A stretch of 6,968 nucleotides of DNA from Mailhella sp. (GCA_020024815.1 JAHHTE010000110.1:1-6968); one strand, 5' to 3'. Positions 1-6,624 are shown, counted from the first letter of the stretch. Program-made: numbers and translations. The notes: generated from the letters alone by a model not told the origin.

Positions 1-218
1 AAGTTTATTAAAAAAGAAATATTTTTAAGATAATTTTATTAAAGAAATTTCTTATTCGTTTGATTAAATTTATAGATTAATTCTTGATTAAATCTAGTAT
101 AAGTCTAGAGAAATTCTAAATAAAAAAATAAAAATTATGGGTATTTATCCTTGCAATGGCTCATAATCTGTGTTAAAAATTTAAAAAAATTAATGCAAAA
201 TTATAGTGAGATTTGAGA
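1..218. other. AT-rich non-coding leader upstream of pgsA
   Basis: This stretch is almost entirely A and T, with stops in all frames and no recognisable gene or tRNA. It holds a perfect 12-bp palindrome (AAGAAATTTCTT, 42-53), a 10-bp direct repeat TTGATTAAAT at 60-69 and 84-93 (24-bp period), and TCTAG twice (93-97 and 104-108). The promoter of the pgsA unit probably lies here, but no -35/-10 pair with good spacing stands out from the A/T background, so none is called. Confidence 0.5.
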
Positions 219-818
219 ATGTTTAAACATAAAAAAGATGTATTTTTTTCCTTTCTTCGGTCAGTGAAAAATTTAAATCTTGCAACTAAAATTACATTAT
301 TACGTATAATAGTAATTGTACCAACTATTATGCTTCTTTCTCTTGCTACAAAATTTGCAACATTTTTAGCTTGTGCTTTTTTTGTGTTTGCAGCTCTAAG
401 TGATTTACTAGATGGCTATATTGCTCGTCGTTATGGACAAGTAACTACATTAGGAAAATTCTTAGATCCTCTTGCAGATAAACTGCTTATTTGTACTATA
501 TTAATTGAATTAGCTTCTCTTGATTGGATTCCAGCTTGGGCAGTACATCTTGTTGTTGTTAGAGAGCTTGCTGTTACAGGGCTTAGAGCTGTTGCAGCTG
601 ATCATGGTGTTGTTCTTGCTGCTGATACCTATGGAAAATGGAAAACAACATTTCAAATTTTAGCTATTATTCCTTTAATGTTACATTATTCTTATTTTGG
701 TATTCCAATGCATAGTATTGGTATTTTTCTATTATATATAGCTCTTTTCTTTACAGTACTATCAGGGTTTAATTATTTTTATACGTTTTGCAAAGATACG
801 TGTAATGAGGAAGTTTAA
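219..818 (+). CDS. pgsA: CDP-diacylglycerol--glycerol-3-phosphate 3-phosphatidyltransferase (PGP synthase)
   Basis: This integral inner-membrane enzyme joins CDP-diacylglycerol and sn-glycerol-3-phosphate to give phosphatidylglycerophosphate and CMP, the committed step to phosphatidylglycerol and cardiolipin. The CDP-alcohol phosphatidyltransferase signature is complete: D62, D65-G66, A69-R70, G79, D83 and D87, with spacing D-x2-DG-x2-AR-x8-G-x3-D-x3-D. These aspartates bind the metal and catalyse. The motif NLATKITLLRI (20-30), typical of the start of PgsA, precedes the first membrane helix (about 28-40), and further hydrophobic segments follow to about 188. The 199-aa length fits the family, with roughly 18 residues of basic extension before the usual start. 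I chose ATG 219 over the in-frame TTG at 213; GTGAG at 206-210 can serve as a weak ribosome binding site. It is first in a unit and ends 9 bp before the next gene. Other CDP-alcohol transferases are possible, but the motif context favours PgsA. Confidence 0.93.
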   Translation: MFKHKKDVFFSFLRSVKNLNLATKITLLRIIVIVPTIMLLSLATKFATFLACAFFVFAALSDLLDGYIARRYGQVTTLGKFLDPLADKLLICTILIELASLDWIPAWAVHLVVVRELAVTGLRAVAADHGVVLAADTYGKWKTTFQILAIIPLMLHYSYFGIPMHSIGIFLLYIALFFTVLSGFNYFYTFCKDTCNEEV

Positions 819-827
819 GGTTTTGGT

Positions 828-1184
828 ATGGGAAAAGACTCATCAGTATCATTTTTTTGGAGAGCAGTTTTTATGTGTTTTGCTCTACTTTTAAACCTTA
901 CTCTAGGTTATCGTTTACTATTTAGTGAGCAAAGTATTTTTGCTTGGCAGGGAGTAAAAGAGCATTATGCTAAAATGCAACAAGAGTTAATTGATATTCA
1001 AAAAAAACAGGCTGAATTAAGCCAAGAAATAAAATTGTTACAAACAGATAAAGATTATATTGAGCGTTCTATTCGTGAACGATTAAATTATGTTCGTGAA
1101 AATGAAGTGTTATATGTCTTTGAAAGAAAAAATAATGTTCATTCCATGTGGACTGAAACAGAAGAAGATAATCAAGCAAATTAG
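828..1184 (+). CDS. FtsB/DivIC-family septum formation initiator protein
   Basis: This is a 118-aa bitopic inner-membrane protein of the FtsB/DivIC type. Family members form a coiled-coil complex with FtsL and FtsQ (DivIB) that links early divisome proteins to septal peptidoglycan synthesis. A short cytoplasmic N-terminus is followed by one membrane helix (about 12-33) and a heptad-rich coiled coil (about 43-76, rich in Q, E, K, L and I). The family's C-terminal signature is visible as YIERSIRERLNYVRENEVLY (77-96), where an RE-L-x-x-V-x-x-x-E core precedes a short beta strand. The last 20 residues are polar and probably flexible. AAGG at 817-820, overlapping the pgsA stop, is a well-spaced ribosome binding site, so expression is probably coupled to pgsA. 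Whether it is the functional FtsB or a second paralogue cannot be told from this window, so no symbol is given. Confidence 0.85.
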   Translation: MGKDSSVSFFWRAVFMCFALLLNLTLGYRLLFSEQSIFAWQGVKEHYAKMQQELIDIQKKQAELSQEIKLLQTDKDYIERSIRERLNYVRENEVLYVFERKNNVHSMWTETEEDNQAN

Positions 1185-1215
1185 TTTTGATTTAGGATAA
1201 AGAAAAGGTAGTGTT

Positions 1216-2985
1216 ATGAGTGAAGATAAATCAGTAAAACTTGCAAAGTTAGATTGGTATAGAGAAGTTATTAGTCTTGAACCAAATACAAAATTATTTT
1301 TGCAGCTTGCTAGACTTTTAGCAGAACTTGGCACTGATGAAAATAATGCTCAATATATAAATGAGGCTTTTGAAGTTCTTAGACGGGGACTTTCTATAAA
1401 TCCTGATTATATGGAAGCAAGACTTTTTCTTATTGAATTATTAAATCTTTGTGGTTGTAAATCTCAATGTGGTGCAGAAGTTGCACGTTTAGCATCATTA
1501 TTTTTGAGTTATCCTGATTTTTGGGACGCTTGGAGAGAATACGCAATTACAGAAAATGAAAGTTCTGATTTTACAGTAGCACTTGGTTTTATGAGTGCAA
1601 TTATGCGTAATAAGTCTTTAAGCATTGTGCAAGTTTTAGAAGCTGGTTTAAATGTCTTGCGTACCAATCAACAACCTAATTTGTCTCTTGATGGTATTCA
1701 ACCTGTTGAGGCTCCAGCTGATTTTGCAAAAGTTGAGCATATAGTACAAAATGTTTTGCAAGCTCCTGTTATTGAAAAAAAAGAAGTAACAACTCCTTTA
1801 TTAGCAGAAAAGCAAGCTGTTCAACCTAAAGTAACGTATGATGAAACTGAAGAAAGTGATTCTTTGCATGATGTTCTTCCAAAAGAACATGTAGAAAATT
1901 ACAAAAATTTTTCAGAACAACAAAAAAAGAAAAATGTTAGTGCTAAACAAACATTAGCTGAATTAGTAAAAGATGCTAATATTGTTGTTGAACCAAGTGA
2001 AAATTCACCTTTTAGAACAAAAAGCATGGCTGATTTATTAGCAGAACAAGGTGATTATAAAGGTGCTTTGGATATTTACCAAGAACTTATTACGAAAGGT
2101 TATGGTGATAAAAAAGAACTTCAAGAACGTATTGCTGATATTAAAAATTTGTGTCCAGAATTAGATGTTAAAATAGATCCAACAAAATTATTAGCAATAG
2201 ATGATTATGTTGATACTTCTTTTGGACTTATGGCTAAAAAAGAAGGTGTTTCTCAAGAACAAGAAGAAAATATTCCAAGTTTAGATTTACCTATAAATGA
2301 TAGTTATCTTTCTAAGGATAAAAATGAAAAGCAAGTGGAAGATGTCATTTCTAATGAAGAAAATGAAATAATAGAAAAAGATACTCCACTTGTTGATGTA
2401 CCTTTTGTAATGCCCAAAAAAGAAGAATATATTGAAATAGCTCAAGAAAATGAACTTGTTCAAGAAAATGAAATAATTGATGAAAATAATGCTTTTTTAA
2501 TGAACAATGAAATAGTTGACGAAGAACAAAATAATACTGTATTAGATGAAAGTGTATTAGATAGTTCTTCTTTGAATGCTAATGATCCAATATCTTTTGA
2601 AGAAAAAGAAATTGATGATAATGAAAAAGCAGAACTTGATGCAATGCTTGATATGGCTCGTATAAGTCAAGATGAAAAAAATGAAAAAGAACATGTAGTA
2701 GAAGAAGATTTTTCTATTGATGCAATGGTTGCACAAGATGAGTCAGATGTTGTTGTAAACAGTGCAGAAAATATTGATGTAGAGGAACAAACTCAAAATG
2801 AAGAGTTTGAAGAAAGTGATCCAGTGCTTGATACAGAAGTTGTAACAGAATCAAATAATGAAGTTATAACAGAACCAGAATTAGAAAAAAAGCAAGAACA
2901 AGAAGTAAGTATGACAAAATTTAATTCTGATGTAGCTGACTTATTATCAAAGCTTGCTGAGAGATTAGAAGTAAGAGCAAATTAG
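1216..2985 (+). CDS. Large acidic tetratricopeptide-repeat protein, function unknown
   Basis: This 589-aa protein has no signal peptide or membrane segment and is probably cytoplasmic. The N-terminal part (about 12-150) is helical and TPR-like; LFLQLARLLAELG (28-39) and a following repeat with NPDYMEARLFLIELL (62-76) resemble TPR helices. A second TPR-like unit lies at about 269-312 (MADLLAEQGDYKGALDIYQE at 271-290 has the classic TPR spacing). Between them (150-265) and after them (340-565) are long low-complexity stretches rich in E, D, N and Q, predicted disordered and strongly negative. A short amphipathic helix closes the protein (FNSDVADLLSKLAERLEVRA, 569-588). AAGGT at 1205-1209 is the likely ribosome binding site. 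Its place after the FtsB-like gene suggests an envelope or assembly adaptor role, but TPRs only show protein binding and no specific function can be assigned. A CxCx3C cluster (C79, C81, C85) is noteworthy. Confidence 0.8.
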   Translation: MSEDKSVKLAKLDWYREVISLEPNTKLFLQLARLLAELGTDENNAQYINEAFEVLRRGLSINPDYMEARLFLIELLNLCGCKSQCGAEVARLASLFLSYPDFWDAWREYAITENESSDFTVALGFMSAIMRNKSLSIVQVLEAGLNVLRTNQQPNLSLDGIQPVEAPADFAKVEHIVQNVLQAPVIEKKEVTTPLLAEKQAVQPKVTYDETEESDSLHDVLPKEHVENYKNFSEQQKKKNVSAKQTLAELVKDANIVVEPSENSPFRTKSMADLLAEQGDYKGALDIYQELITKGYGDKKELQERIADIKNLCPELDVKIDPTKLLAIDDYVDTSFGLMAKKEGVSQEQEENIPSLDLPINDSYLSKDKNEKQVEDVISNEENEIIEKDTPLVDVPFVMPKKEEYIEIAQENELVQENEIIDENNAFLMNNEIVDEEQNNTVLDESVLDSSSLNANDPISFEEKEIDDNEKAELDAMLDMARISQDEKNEKEHVVEEDFSIDAMVAQDESDVVVNSAENIDVEEQTQNEEFEESDPVLDTEVVTESNNEVITEPELEKKQEQEVSMTKFNSDVADLLSKLAERLEVRAN

Positions 2986-2994
2986 GGGGATACC

Positions 2995-3762
2995 TTGAAA
3001 AAAAATATATTTTTAGGTTTGTGTTTAACTGTACTTTCAGCATGTTCATCAATTACAGAAATTACTGATTCATCGACATATAAAGATACAAAGAGATTTT
3101 ATTATAAACATATAAATAAACCAGCTGTTGTTGACTTCCATGATATTGCTGAAGTTAGTGAAATGGAAGAGAAGTTAACAGTTTCTTTTGCTCGTTTGGA
3201 TAGTGAATTGACAAATTTATTACGTGAAATGGATAGTATTTTAGATATATCTAACCAAGTAGCTGTAACAAATTTATTTACAAAATTCCCTTGGATTTCA
3301 CATATATATGCATTGGATTCTTATGGTGAAGTGCAAGGAGCAATTCCTTCTTTTATTCCAGAATATATTGATTTTTCATTTATTAATGATAGAGAAGTAA
3401 AAACACGTGAAATTTATGCTAATATTCAAGAAATTCCCGGTGGGCATGAAGTTTTGGTACTTCGTCCATATATGCAAAGTGGGGAATTATTAGGTTATTT
3501 AGCTGTTTCTTTTGATCCAAAAGTATTACTTCCATTTGTTGGTGATGCATCTAATGTTCTTTTATTAGGTGTGGACCAAGTTTTATGGACTGGTAATCAT
3601 TTATATAGTGAAACCCCTTTTGATTTGAAAGATTGGCAAGCAGAAATTAATAGTAAATCATTTGGTCATGTTGAAAATAATAAATATAAGGGTGCATGGC
3701 TTGTTCGTTATTTAGGTGGAGCAACATTGATTTACGGTGTTATTGAAGAACGGGATAATTAA
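2995..3762 (+). CDS. Probable lipoprotein with a Cache-like sensor fold
   Basis: This 255-aa protein begins with a short lipoprotein signal peptide: basic MKK, a hydrophobic core (5-14) and lipobox L14-S15-A16-C17, so the mature protein should be lipidated on C17. Serines at +2 and +3, with no Asp at +2, favour the outer membrane if the Lol rules apply. After a polar linker, a long helix (about 52-92) leads into alternating strands that read like a Cache/PDC ligand-binding domain: HIYALDSYGEVQGAIPS (103-119), a second strand set with GELLGYLAVSFDPKVLLP (163-180), then NVLLLGVDQVLWTG (187-200) and a C-terminal GATLIYGVIE. Cache domains usually sense small molecules in chemoreceptors and kinases; a stand-alone lipid-anchored one is less common. 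The start is TTG at 2995, the only start that supplies a complete signal peptide, with AGGGGGA at 2984-2990 just upstream. It lies 9 bp after the TPR gene and ends before a terminator. The lipoprotein call is firm; the fold is inferred by eye. Confidence 0.78.
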   Translation: MKKNIFLGLCLTVLSACSSITEITDSSTYKDTKRFYYKHINKPAVVDFHDIAEVSEMEEKLTVSFARLDSELTNLLREMDSILDISNQVAVTNLFTKFPWISHIYALDSYGEVQGAIPSFIPEYIDFSFINDREVKTREIYANIQEIPGGHEVLVLRPYMQSGELLGYLAVSFDPKVLLPFVGDASNVLLLGVDQVLWTGNHLYSETPFDLKDWQAEINSKSFGHVENNKYKGAWLVRYLGGATLIYGVIEERDN

Positions 3763-3765
3763 ATT

Positions 3766-3774
3766 TGTTATAAA
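3766..3774 (+). promoter_or_regulatory. Candidate extended -10 promoter for fbp-tsaD
   Basis: TGTTATAAA matches an extended -10 element (TGnTATAAT) at 8 of 9 positions. TTGAAG at 3743-3748 could be a weak -35 but is 20 bp away, longer than ideal. A start about 7 bp after the element would fall near 3781, inside the loop of the overlapping terminator. The resulting mRNA would lack the hairpin's 5' arm and escape termination. In such an AT-rich genome a chance match is quite possible. Confidence 0.35.
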
Positions 3775-3794
3775 GCCCTTTATGGGCTTTTTTT
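3772..3794 (+). terminator. Intrinsic terminator after the lipoprotein gene
   Basis: A 7-bp stem, AAAGCCC (3772-3778) with GGGCTTT (3784-3790), encloses a 5-nt loop. The T run spans 3788-3794, the first three bases being part of the stem. It lies 9 bp after the lipoprotein stop codon and should end the pgsA-to-lipoprotein transcript. Only 11 bp separate the T tract from the fbp start codon, so fbp needs read-through or a promoter that overlaps the hairpin. Confidence 0.85.
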
Positions 3795-3805
3795 AGAGGT
3801 ATAAA

Positions 3806-4783
3806 ATGGCTGAAATTAGTGTAATAGAACATATCCATAGTATGCAACTTCTTTGGTCTCCAATGGCGACAGGACAATTTACATCATTAATGCATGATTT
3901 AATTTTATCAGCAAAAATTATTTCTCGTAGCGTAACAAAAGCTGGCTTAGTAGATATACTAGGCGGAACAGGTGATATTAATGTTCAAGGTGAGCAAGTT
4001 CAAAAATTAGATGATTTTGCTAATAGCGTTATGATTTTTAGAATGAAAAATTGTGGTGTTGTTTGTGCATTGGGTTCTGAAGAAGAAGATGATCTTATTA
4101 TAGTTGATACTGATAAGCCACGAGGAAATTATGTAATTTTCTTTGATCCTCTTGATGGTTCTTCTAATATTGATGCAAATGTAAGTATTGGAACAATTTT
4201 TTCTATCTATCGAGTTGAAGATAATACAGAATTAACAAAAGAGAATATTTTGCGAAATGGTACAGAACAAGTTGCAGCAGGATATTTCTTATATGGACCT
4301 TCTACTATGATGGTTTATTCCACTGGACATGGTGTTCATGGATTTACTCTTGATCCTAGTGTAGGTGAATTTTTACTTTCTCATGAAAATATTCATATTC
4401 CAACAAAAGGAAAATATTATTCTGCAAATTTAGCTAATTATACAAAATGGTCAGAACAAGATCAAAAAGCAATGGATAGTTTTAATGATGGAAGTCATTC
4501 TTTGCGTTATGTTGGATCTTTAGTTGCTGATTTTCATAGAACATTGTTATATGGTGGTTTATTTAGTTATCCTGCTGATAAGAAAAATACAAATGGTAAA
4601 TTGCGTTTACTTTATGAAGCAAATCCACTTTCTTTTTTAATGGAACAAGCTGGTGGGCTTGCTTTTGATGGTAATGGTAAGCGTGTTCTTGAAATTGAAC
4701 CAAAAAATGTGCATGTGCGTACTGCTTTTCTTTTTGGTTCAAAAGAAGATGTAGAACAATATAGAAAAGCATTTAACGGATAA
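3806..4783 (+). CDS. fbp: Fructose-1,6-bisphosphatase, class I
   Basis: This cytoplasmic, Mg-dependent enzyme hydrolyses fructose 1,6-bisphosphate to fructose 6-phosphate and phosphate, the committed step of gluconeogenesis. At 325 aa it is of normal class I length and appears complete. The metal and active-site elements are present: the acidic SEEEDD motif (91-96), the diagnostic FDPLDGSSNID (113-123) with D114 and D117, the substrate-binding region RYVGSLVADFHRTLLYGG (234-251), and KLRLLYEANPLSFLMEQAGG (265-284) with E271 as a metal ligand. AGAGG at 3795-3799, directly after a terminator T tract, is a good ribosome binding site for ATG 3806. tsaD follows after 4 bp, so the two are probably co-transcribed and translationally coupled. 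No metabolic link between them is obvious; the pairing is probably historical. Confidence 0.97.
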   Translation: MAEISVIEHIHSMQLLWSPMATGQFTSLMHDLILSAKIISRSVTKAGLVDILGGTGDINVQGEQVQKLDDFANSVMIFRMKNCGVVCALGSEEEDDLIIVDTDKPRGNYVIFFDPLDGSSNIDANVSIGTIFSIYRVEDNTELTKENILRNGTEQVAAGYFLYGPSTMMVYSTGHGVHGFTLDPSVGEFLLSHENIHIPTKGKYYSANLANYTKWSEQDQKAMDSFNDGSHSLRYVGSLVADFHRTLLYGGLFSYPADKKNTNGKLRLLYEANPLSFLMEQAGGLAFDGNGKRVLEIEPKNVHVRTAFLFGSKEDVEQYRKAFNG

Positions 4784-4787
4784 TCTC

Positions 4788-5858
4788 TTGCTTGTATTAG
4801 GTATTGAAAGTTCATGTGATGATACAGGATTGGCACTTGTTGACGATACAGGGCTTATTGGTTCTGTTATGGCATCGCAAGTTCCAGTTCATGCTCTTTT
4901 TGGTGGAGTAGTACCAGAATTAGCATCACGCGAACATGCTCGTTTGATTGGTCCACTTTTAGATAAATTATTACTTGATACAGGTAAAACATTATCTGAT
5001 ATTGATAGAATTGCTGTTACACGTGGTCCCGGTCTTTTGGGAAGTTTACTTGTGGGGGTACAGTTTGCAAAAAGCTTATCTTTTGCAACAGGTATTCCTC
5101 TTATAGGTGTAAATCATTTACACGCACATTTATTAGTTGCAGGTTTAGAAAATACAATACAATTTCCAGCCTTAGGAATTTTAGTTTCAGGTGGACATAC
5201 GCATTTAATTCAAATGCAAAGTCCGTTTGAAATGAAAGTTCTAGGAAAAACATTAGATGATGCAGCAGGTGAGGCCTGTGATAAGTTTGGAAAAATGTTA
5301 GGACTTCCATATCCAGGAGGTGCATATCTAGATAAACTTGCACAACTTGGAACAGTTAATAAAAAATTATTTCCTCGTCCTTATATAAAAAATGAAAACT
5401 ATGATTTTAGTTTTAGTGGAATGAAAACTGCAGCTGCTCTATGGTTAGAAGAAAATCCAGAGGCAAAATTGCCTATGTTAGATTTTAATGAAACATATAC
5501 AGATGCATTTTTTAATGCTTGTCCACAAATAGCTAAGGACGGAGCAGCTTCTTATCTTTATGCTATTGCTGATACTCTTGTTATTAAGGCAAAACGTGTA
5601 TTAAAAGAATTTCAACCACAAACTATTATTTGTGCTGGTGGAGTTGCAGCAAATAGTTTTGTAAGAAAGCAATTAGCTGATTTTGCAAAAGAAAATAGTA
5701 TTCCATTATACATACCAAAAATATCTTTTTGTTCAGATAATGGAATAATGATTGCTTATTTAGGGTATTTATTAGCAAAACAAGGATATTATCATACACT
5801 AGATTTAACAGCCATTGCCCGTGGTAAAATTATTCCAAACGATTATAAAAAAATATAA
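4788..5858 (+). CDS. tsaD: tRNA N6-adenosine threonylcarbamoyltransferase TsaD
   Basis: TsaD (formerly Gcp/YgjD) transfers the threonylcarbamoyl group from threonylcarbamoyl-AMP to A37 of tRNAs that read ANN codons. It works with TsaB and TsaE in the cytoplasm and is near-universal. Kae1/TsaD hallmarks are all visible: MLVLGIESSCDDTGLAL at the N-terminus, the metal-binding HLHAH motif (H110, H114), GILVSGGHTHLI (130-141), DDAAGEACDKFGKMLGLPYP (157-176), SFSGMKTA (208-215), AGGVAANSFVRKQL (283-296) and the SDNGIMIAY motif with D317. At 356 aa it is slightly longer than the usual 340 or so, mostly through a segment around 220-250. The start is TTG at 4788, the only one that keeps the conserved LVLGIESSC strand; the CGGA at 4777-4780 is a weak Shine-Dalgarno, so coupling to fbp just upstream (4-bp gap) is likely important. 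Confidence 0.97.
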   Translation: MLVLGIESSCDDTGLALVDDTGLIGSVMASQVPVHALFGGVVPELASREHARLIGPLLDKLLLDTGKTLSDIDRIAVTRGPGLLGSLLVGVQFAKSLSFATGIPLIGVNHLHAHLLVAGLENTIQFPALGILVSGGHTHLIQMQSPFEMKVLGKTLDDAAGEACDKFGKMLGLPYPGGAYLDKLAQLGTVNKKLFPRPYIKNENYDFSFSGMKTAAALWLEENPEAKLPMLDFNETYTDAFFNACPQIAKDGAASYLYAIADTLVIKAKRVLKEFQPQTIICAGGVAANSFVRKQLADFAKENSIPLYIPKISFCSDNGIMIAYLGYLLAKQGYYHTLDLTAIARGKIIPNDYKKI

Positions 5859-5892
5859 TAGTATAATGTTGTTAAAATATTTTTTTGAGAGG

Positions 5893-5919
5893 GGAACTTT
5901 TGGAAAAGTTCCTTTTTTT
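5893..5919 (+). terminator. Strong intrinsic terminator after tsaD
   Basis: A perfect 9-bp inverted repeat, GGAACTTTT (5893-5901) and AAAAGTTCC (5904-5912), with a very short loop is followed by seven T (5913-5919). It lies 34 bp after the tsaD stop and closes the fbp-tsaD unit. It also shields the downstream insertion sequence from read-through. Confidence 0.9.
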
Positions 5920-5940
5920 GTCGCTTTAGCACAATAAAAC

Positions 5941-5956
5941 CACCCGCTAAGGGGTG
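5941..5956 (+). repeat. Left-end subterminal hairpin of the IS200-like element
   Basis: CACCC (5941-5945) pairs with GGGTG (5952-5956) around a 6-nt loop. The same CACCC/GGGTG core recurs in the right-end hairpin, which supports a common TnpA binding role. In this family TnpA recognises such imperfect hairpins on single-stranded DNA and cuts a few bases away. Confidence 0.7.
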
Positions 5957-5977
5957 AACTGAAAAATCTTAAGATAC

Positions 5978-6044
5978 AAGACTGTCCTCCTTTGGTATAC
6001 ATTTGATGTGTTCGTCAATTATAACCAAAGGAGGACAGTGTCTT
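5978..6044 (+). promoter_or_regulatory. Hairpin that sequesters the tnpA ribosome binding site
   Basis: A perfect 16-bp inverted repeat, ACTGTCCTCCTTTGGT (5981-5996) and ACCAAAGGAGGACAGT (6024-6039), buries the strong Shine-Dalgarno AAAGGAGGA (6027-6035). AAG (5978-5980) and CTT (6042-6044) can add three more pairs after a 2-nt bulge. The start ATG at 6045 lies just outside the stem. In mRNA this should strongly repress TnpA synthesis. A comparable leader hairpin is known for IS200 itself, where it keeps transposition very rare. Confidence 0.85.
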
Positions 6045-6509
6045 ATGAAAGACAGTCAAAGTTTATCTCATACCCGTTGGAATTGCAAATATCATATAGT
6101 GTTTGCTCCAAAATTTCGTCGTCAAATAATATATTCAAAATTAAAAGAAGATATAGGTAAAATTCTTAGACAATTATGCGAACAAAAAAAAGTAACGATT
6201 ATTGAAGCAATAGCCTATGTAGATCATATTCACATGTTAGTATCTATTCCACCTAATCTAAGTGTTTCTTCATTTATGGGGTACTTGAAAGGGAAGAGTT
6301 CTCTAATGATCTTTGATAAACATGCAAGCTTGAAATACAAATATGGAAATAGGCATTTATGGTGCAGAGGCTATTATGTAGATACGGTAGGACGTAATAA
6401 AGAAATAATACAAGCGTATATTCAAAATCAATTAAATGAGGATAAAATGACCGACCAATACTCACTAAAAGAATATTATGACCCGTTCACGGGTAGTAAG
6501 AATAAATAA
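6045..6509 (+). CDS. tnpA: IS200/IS605-family transposase TnpA (HUH, Y1)
   Basis: TnpA is the dimeric single-strand DNA transposase of IS200/IS605 elements: it cuts and joins hairpin-flanked ends through a 5'-phosphotyrosine link. From ATG 6045 the protein is 154 aa, the standard length. The N-terminal HTRWNCKYHIVFAPKFRR (9-26) is typical of the family. The HUH metal site is H61-I62-H63 in YVDHIHMLVSIPP, and the catalytic helix has Y125 with Q129 four residues on (AYIQNQLNED). The segment WCRGYYVDTVG (106-116) is also standard. All catalytic residues are present, so the enzyme may be functional. In-frame starts at 6003 (TTG) and 6006 (ATG) would add 13-14 residues that do not resemble the family and lie in the loop of the leader hairpin; ATG 6045 has the strong Shine-Dalgarno, so it is preferred. 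Confidence 0.95.
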   Translation: MKDSQSLSHTRWNCKYHIVFAPKFRRQIIYSKLKEDIGKILRQLCEQKKVTIIEAIAYVDHIHMLVSIPPNLSVSSFMGYLKGKSSLMIFDKHASLKYKYGNRHLWCRGYYVDTVGRNKEIIQAYIQNQLNEDKMTDQYSLKEYYDPFTGSKNK

Positions 6510-6624
6510 GGCAATGGTATAAGCTACTTTAGTAGCAGCTAGTGAATATAATGCAATTGGTAAGTACATTCAAAGCGTCTTGAGATGCAAGGCAGTAATA
6601 TGCTTTTATAGGGCTGGTGAAAAA
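6510..6624 (+). other. Structured non-coding tail of the IS200-like element
   Basis: This 115-bp stretch between the tnpA stop and the right-end hairpin has no plausible gene but several short hairpins: GCTAC/GTAGC (6523-6527 with 6532-6536, loop TTTA), GCGTCT/AGATGC (6575-6580 with 6583-6588, one G-U pair), a longer pairing AAAGC/GCTTT (6572-6576 with 6602-6606), and GGTG/CACC (6616-6619 with 6625-6628). It is more GC-rich and ordered than the surrounding intergenic DNA. In tnpB-carrying relatives the same place encodes a guide RNA (reRNA/omegaRNA). A remnant or analogue is possible here but not shown; it could also simply be a structured tnpA 3' UTR. Confidence 0.4.

Noticed and set aside
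141..156. A TTATCC-containing segment considered as a DnaA box.
   Set aside because: It continues as TTATCCTTG, which departs from the TTWTNCACA consensus at key positions, and no cluster of boxes is present.
4563..4836. Minus-strand open frames opposite the end of fbp and the start of tsaD.
   Set aside because: They lie wholly opposite well-conserved genes and show no domain, signal or ribosome binding site; they are shadows of the coding strand.
5101..5343. A minus-strand open frame inside tsaD.
   Set aside because: It overlaps conserved TsaD motifs in antisense and encodes a low-complexity, non-protein-like sequence.
5854..5867. Two TATAAT hexamers just after the tsaD coding end, looking like -10 boxes.
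   Set aside because: No -35-like hexamer lies at a proper distance upstream, and the strong terminator at 5893-5919 would stop any transcript at once. Such hexamers are expected by chance in this AT-rich DNA.
5805..6002. A minus-strand open frame spanning the tsaD end, the terminator and the left end of the IS200-like element.
   Set aside because: It runs through a terminator and an insertion boundary, so it cannot be an ancestral gene, and its product has no recognisable feature.
6003..6044. Upstream in-frame TTG/ATG starts giving a longer TnpA.
   Set aside because: The added residues do not resemble the family, there is no Shine-Dalgarno before them, and ATG 6045 has a strong one and gives the standard 154-aa length.
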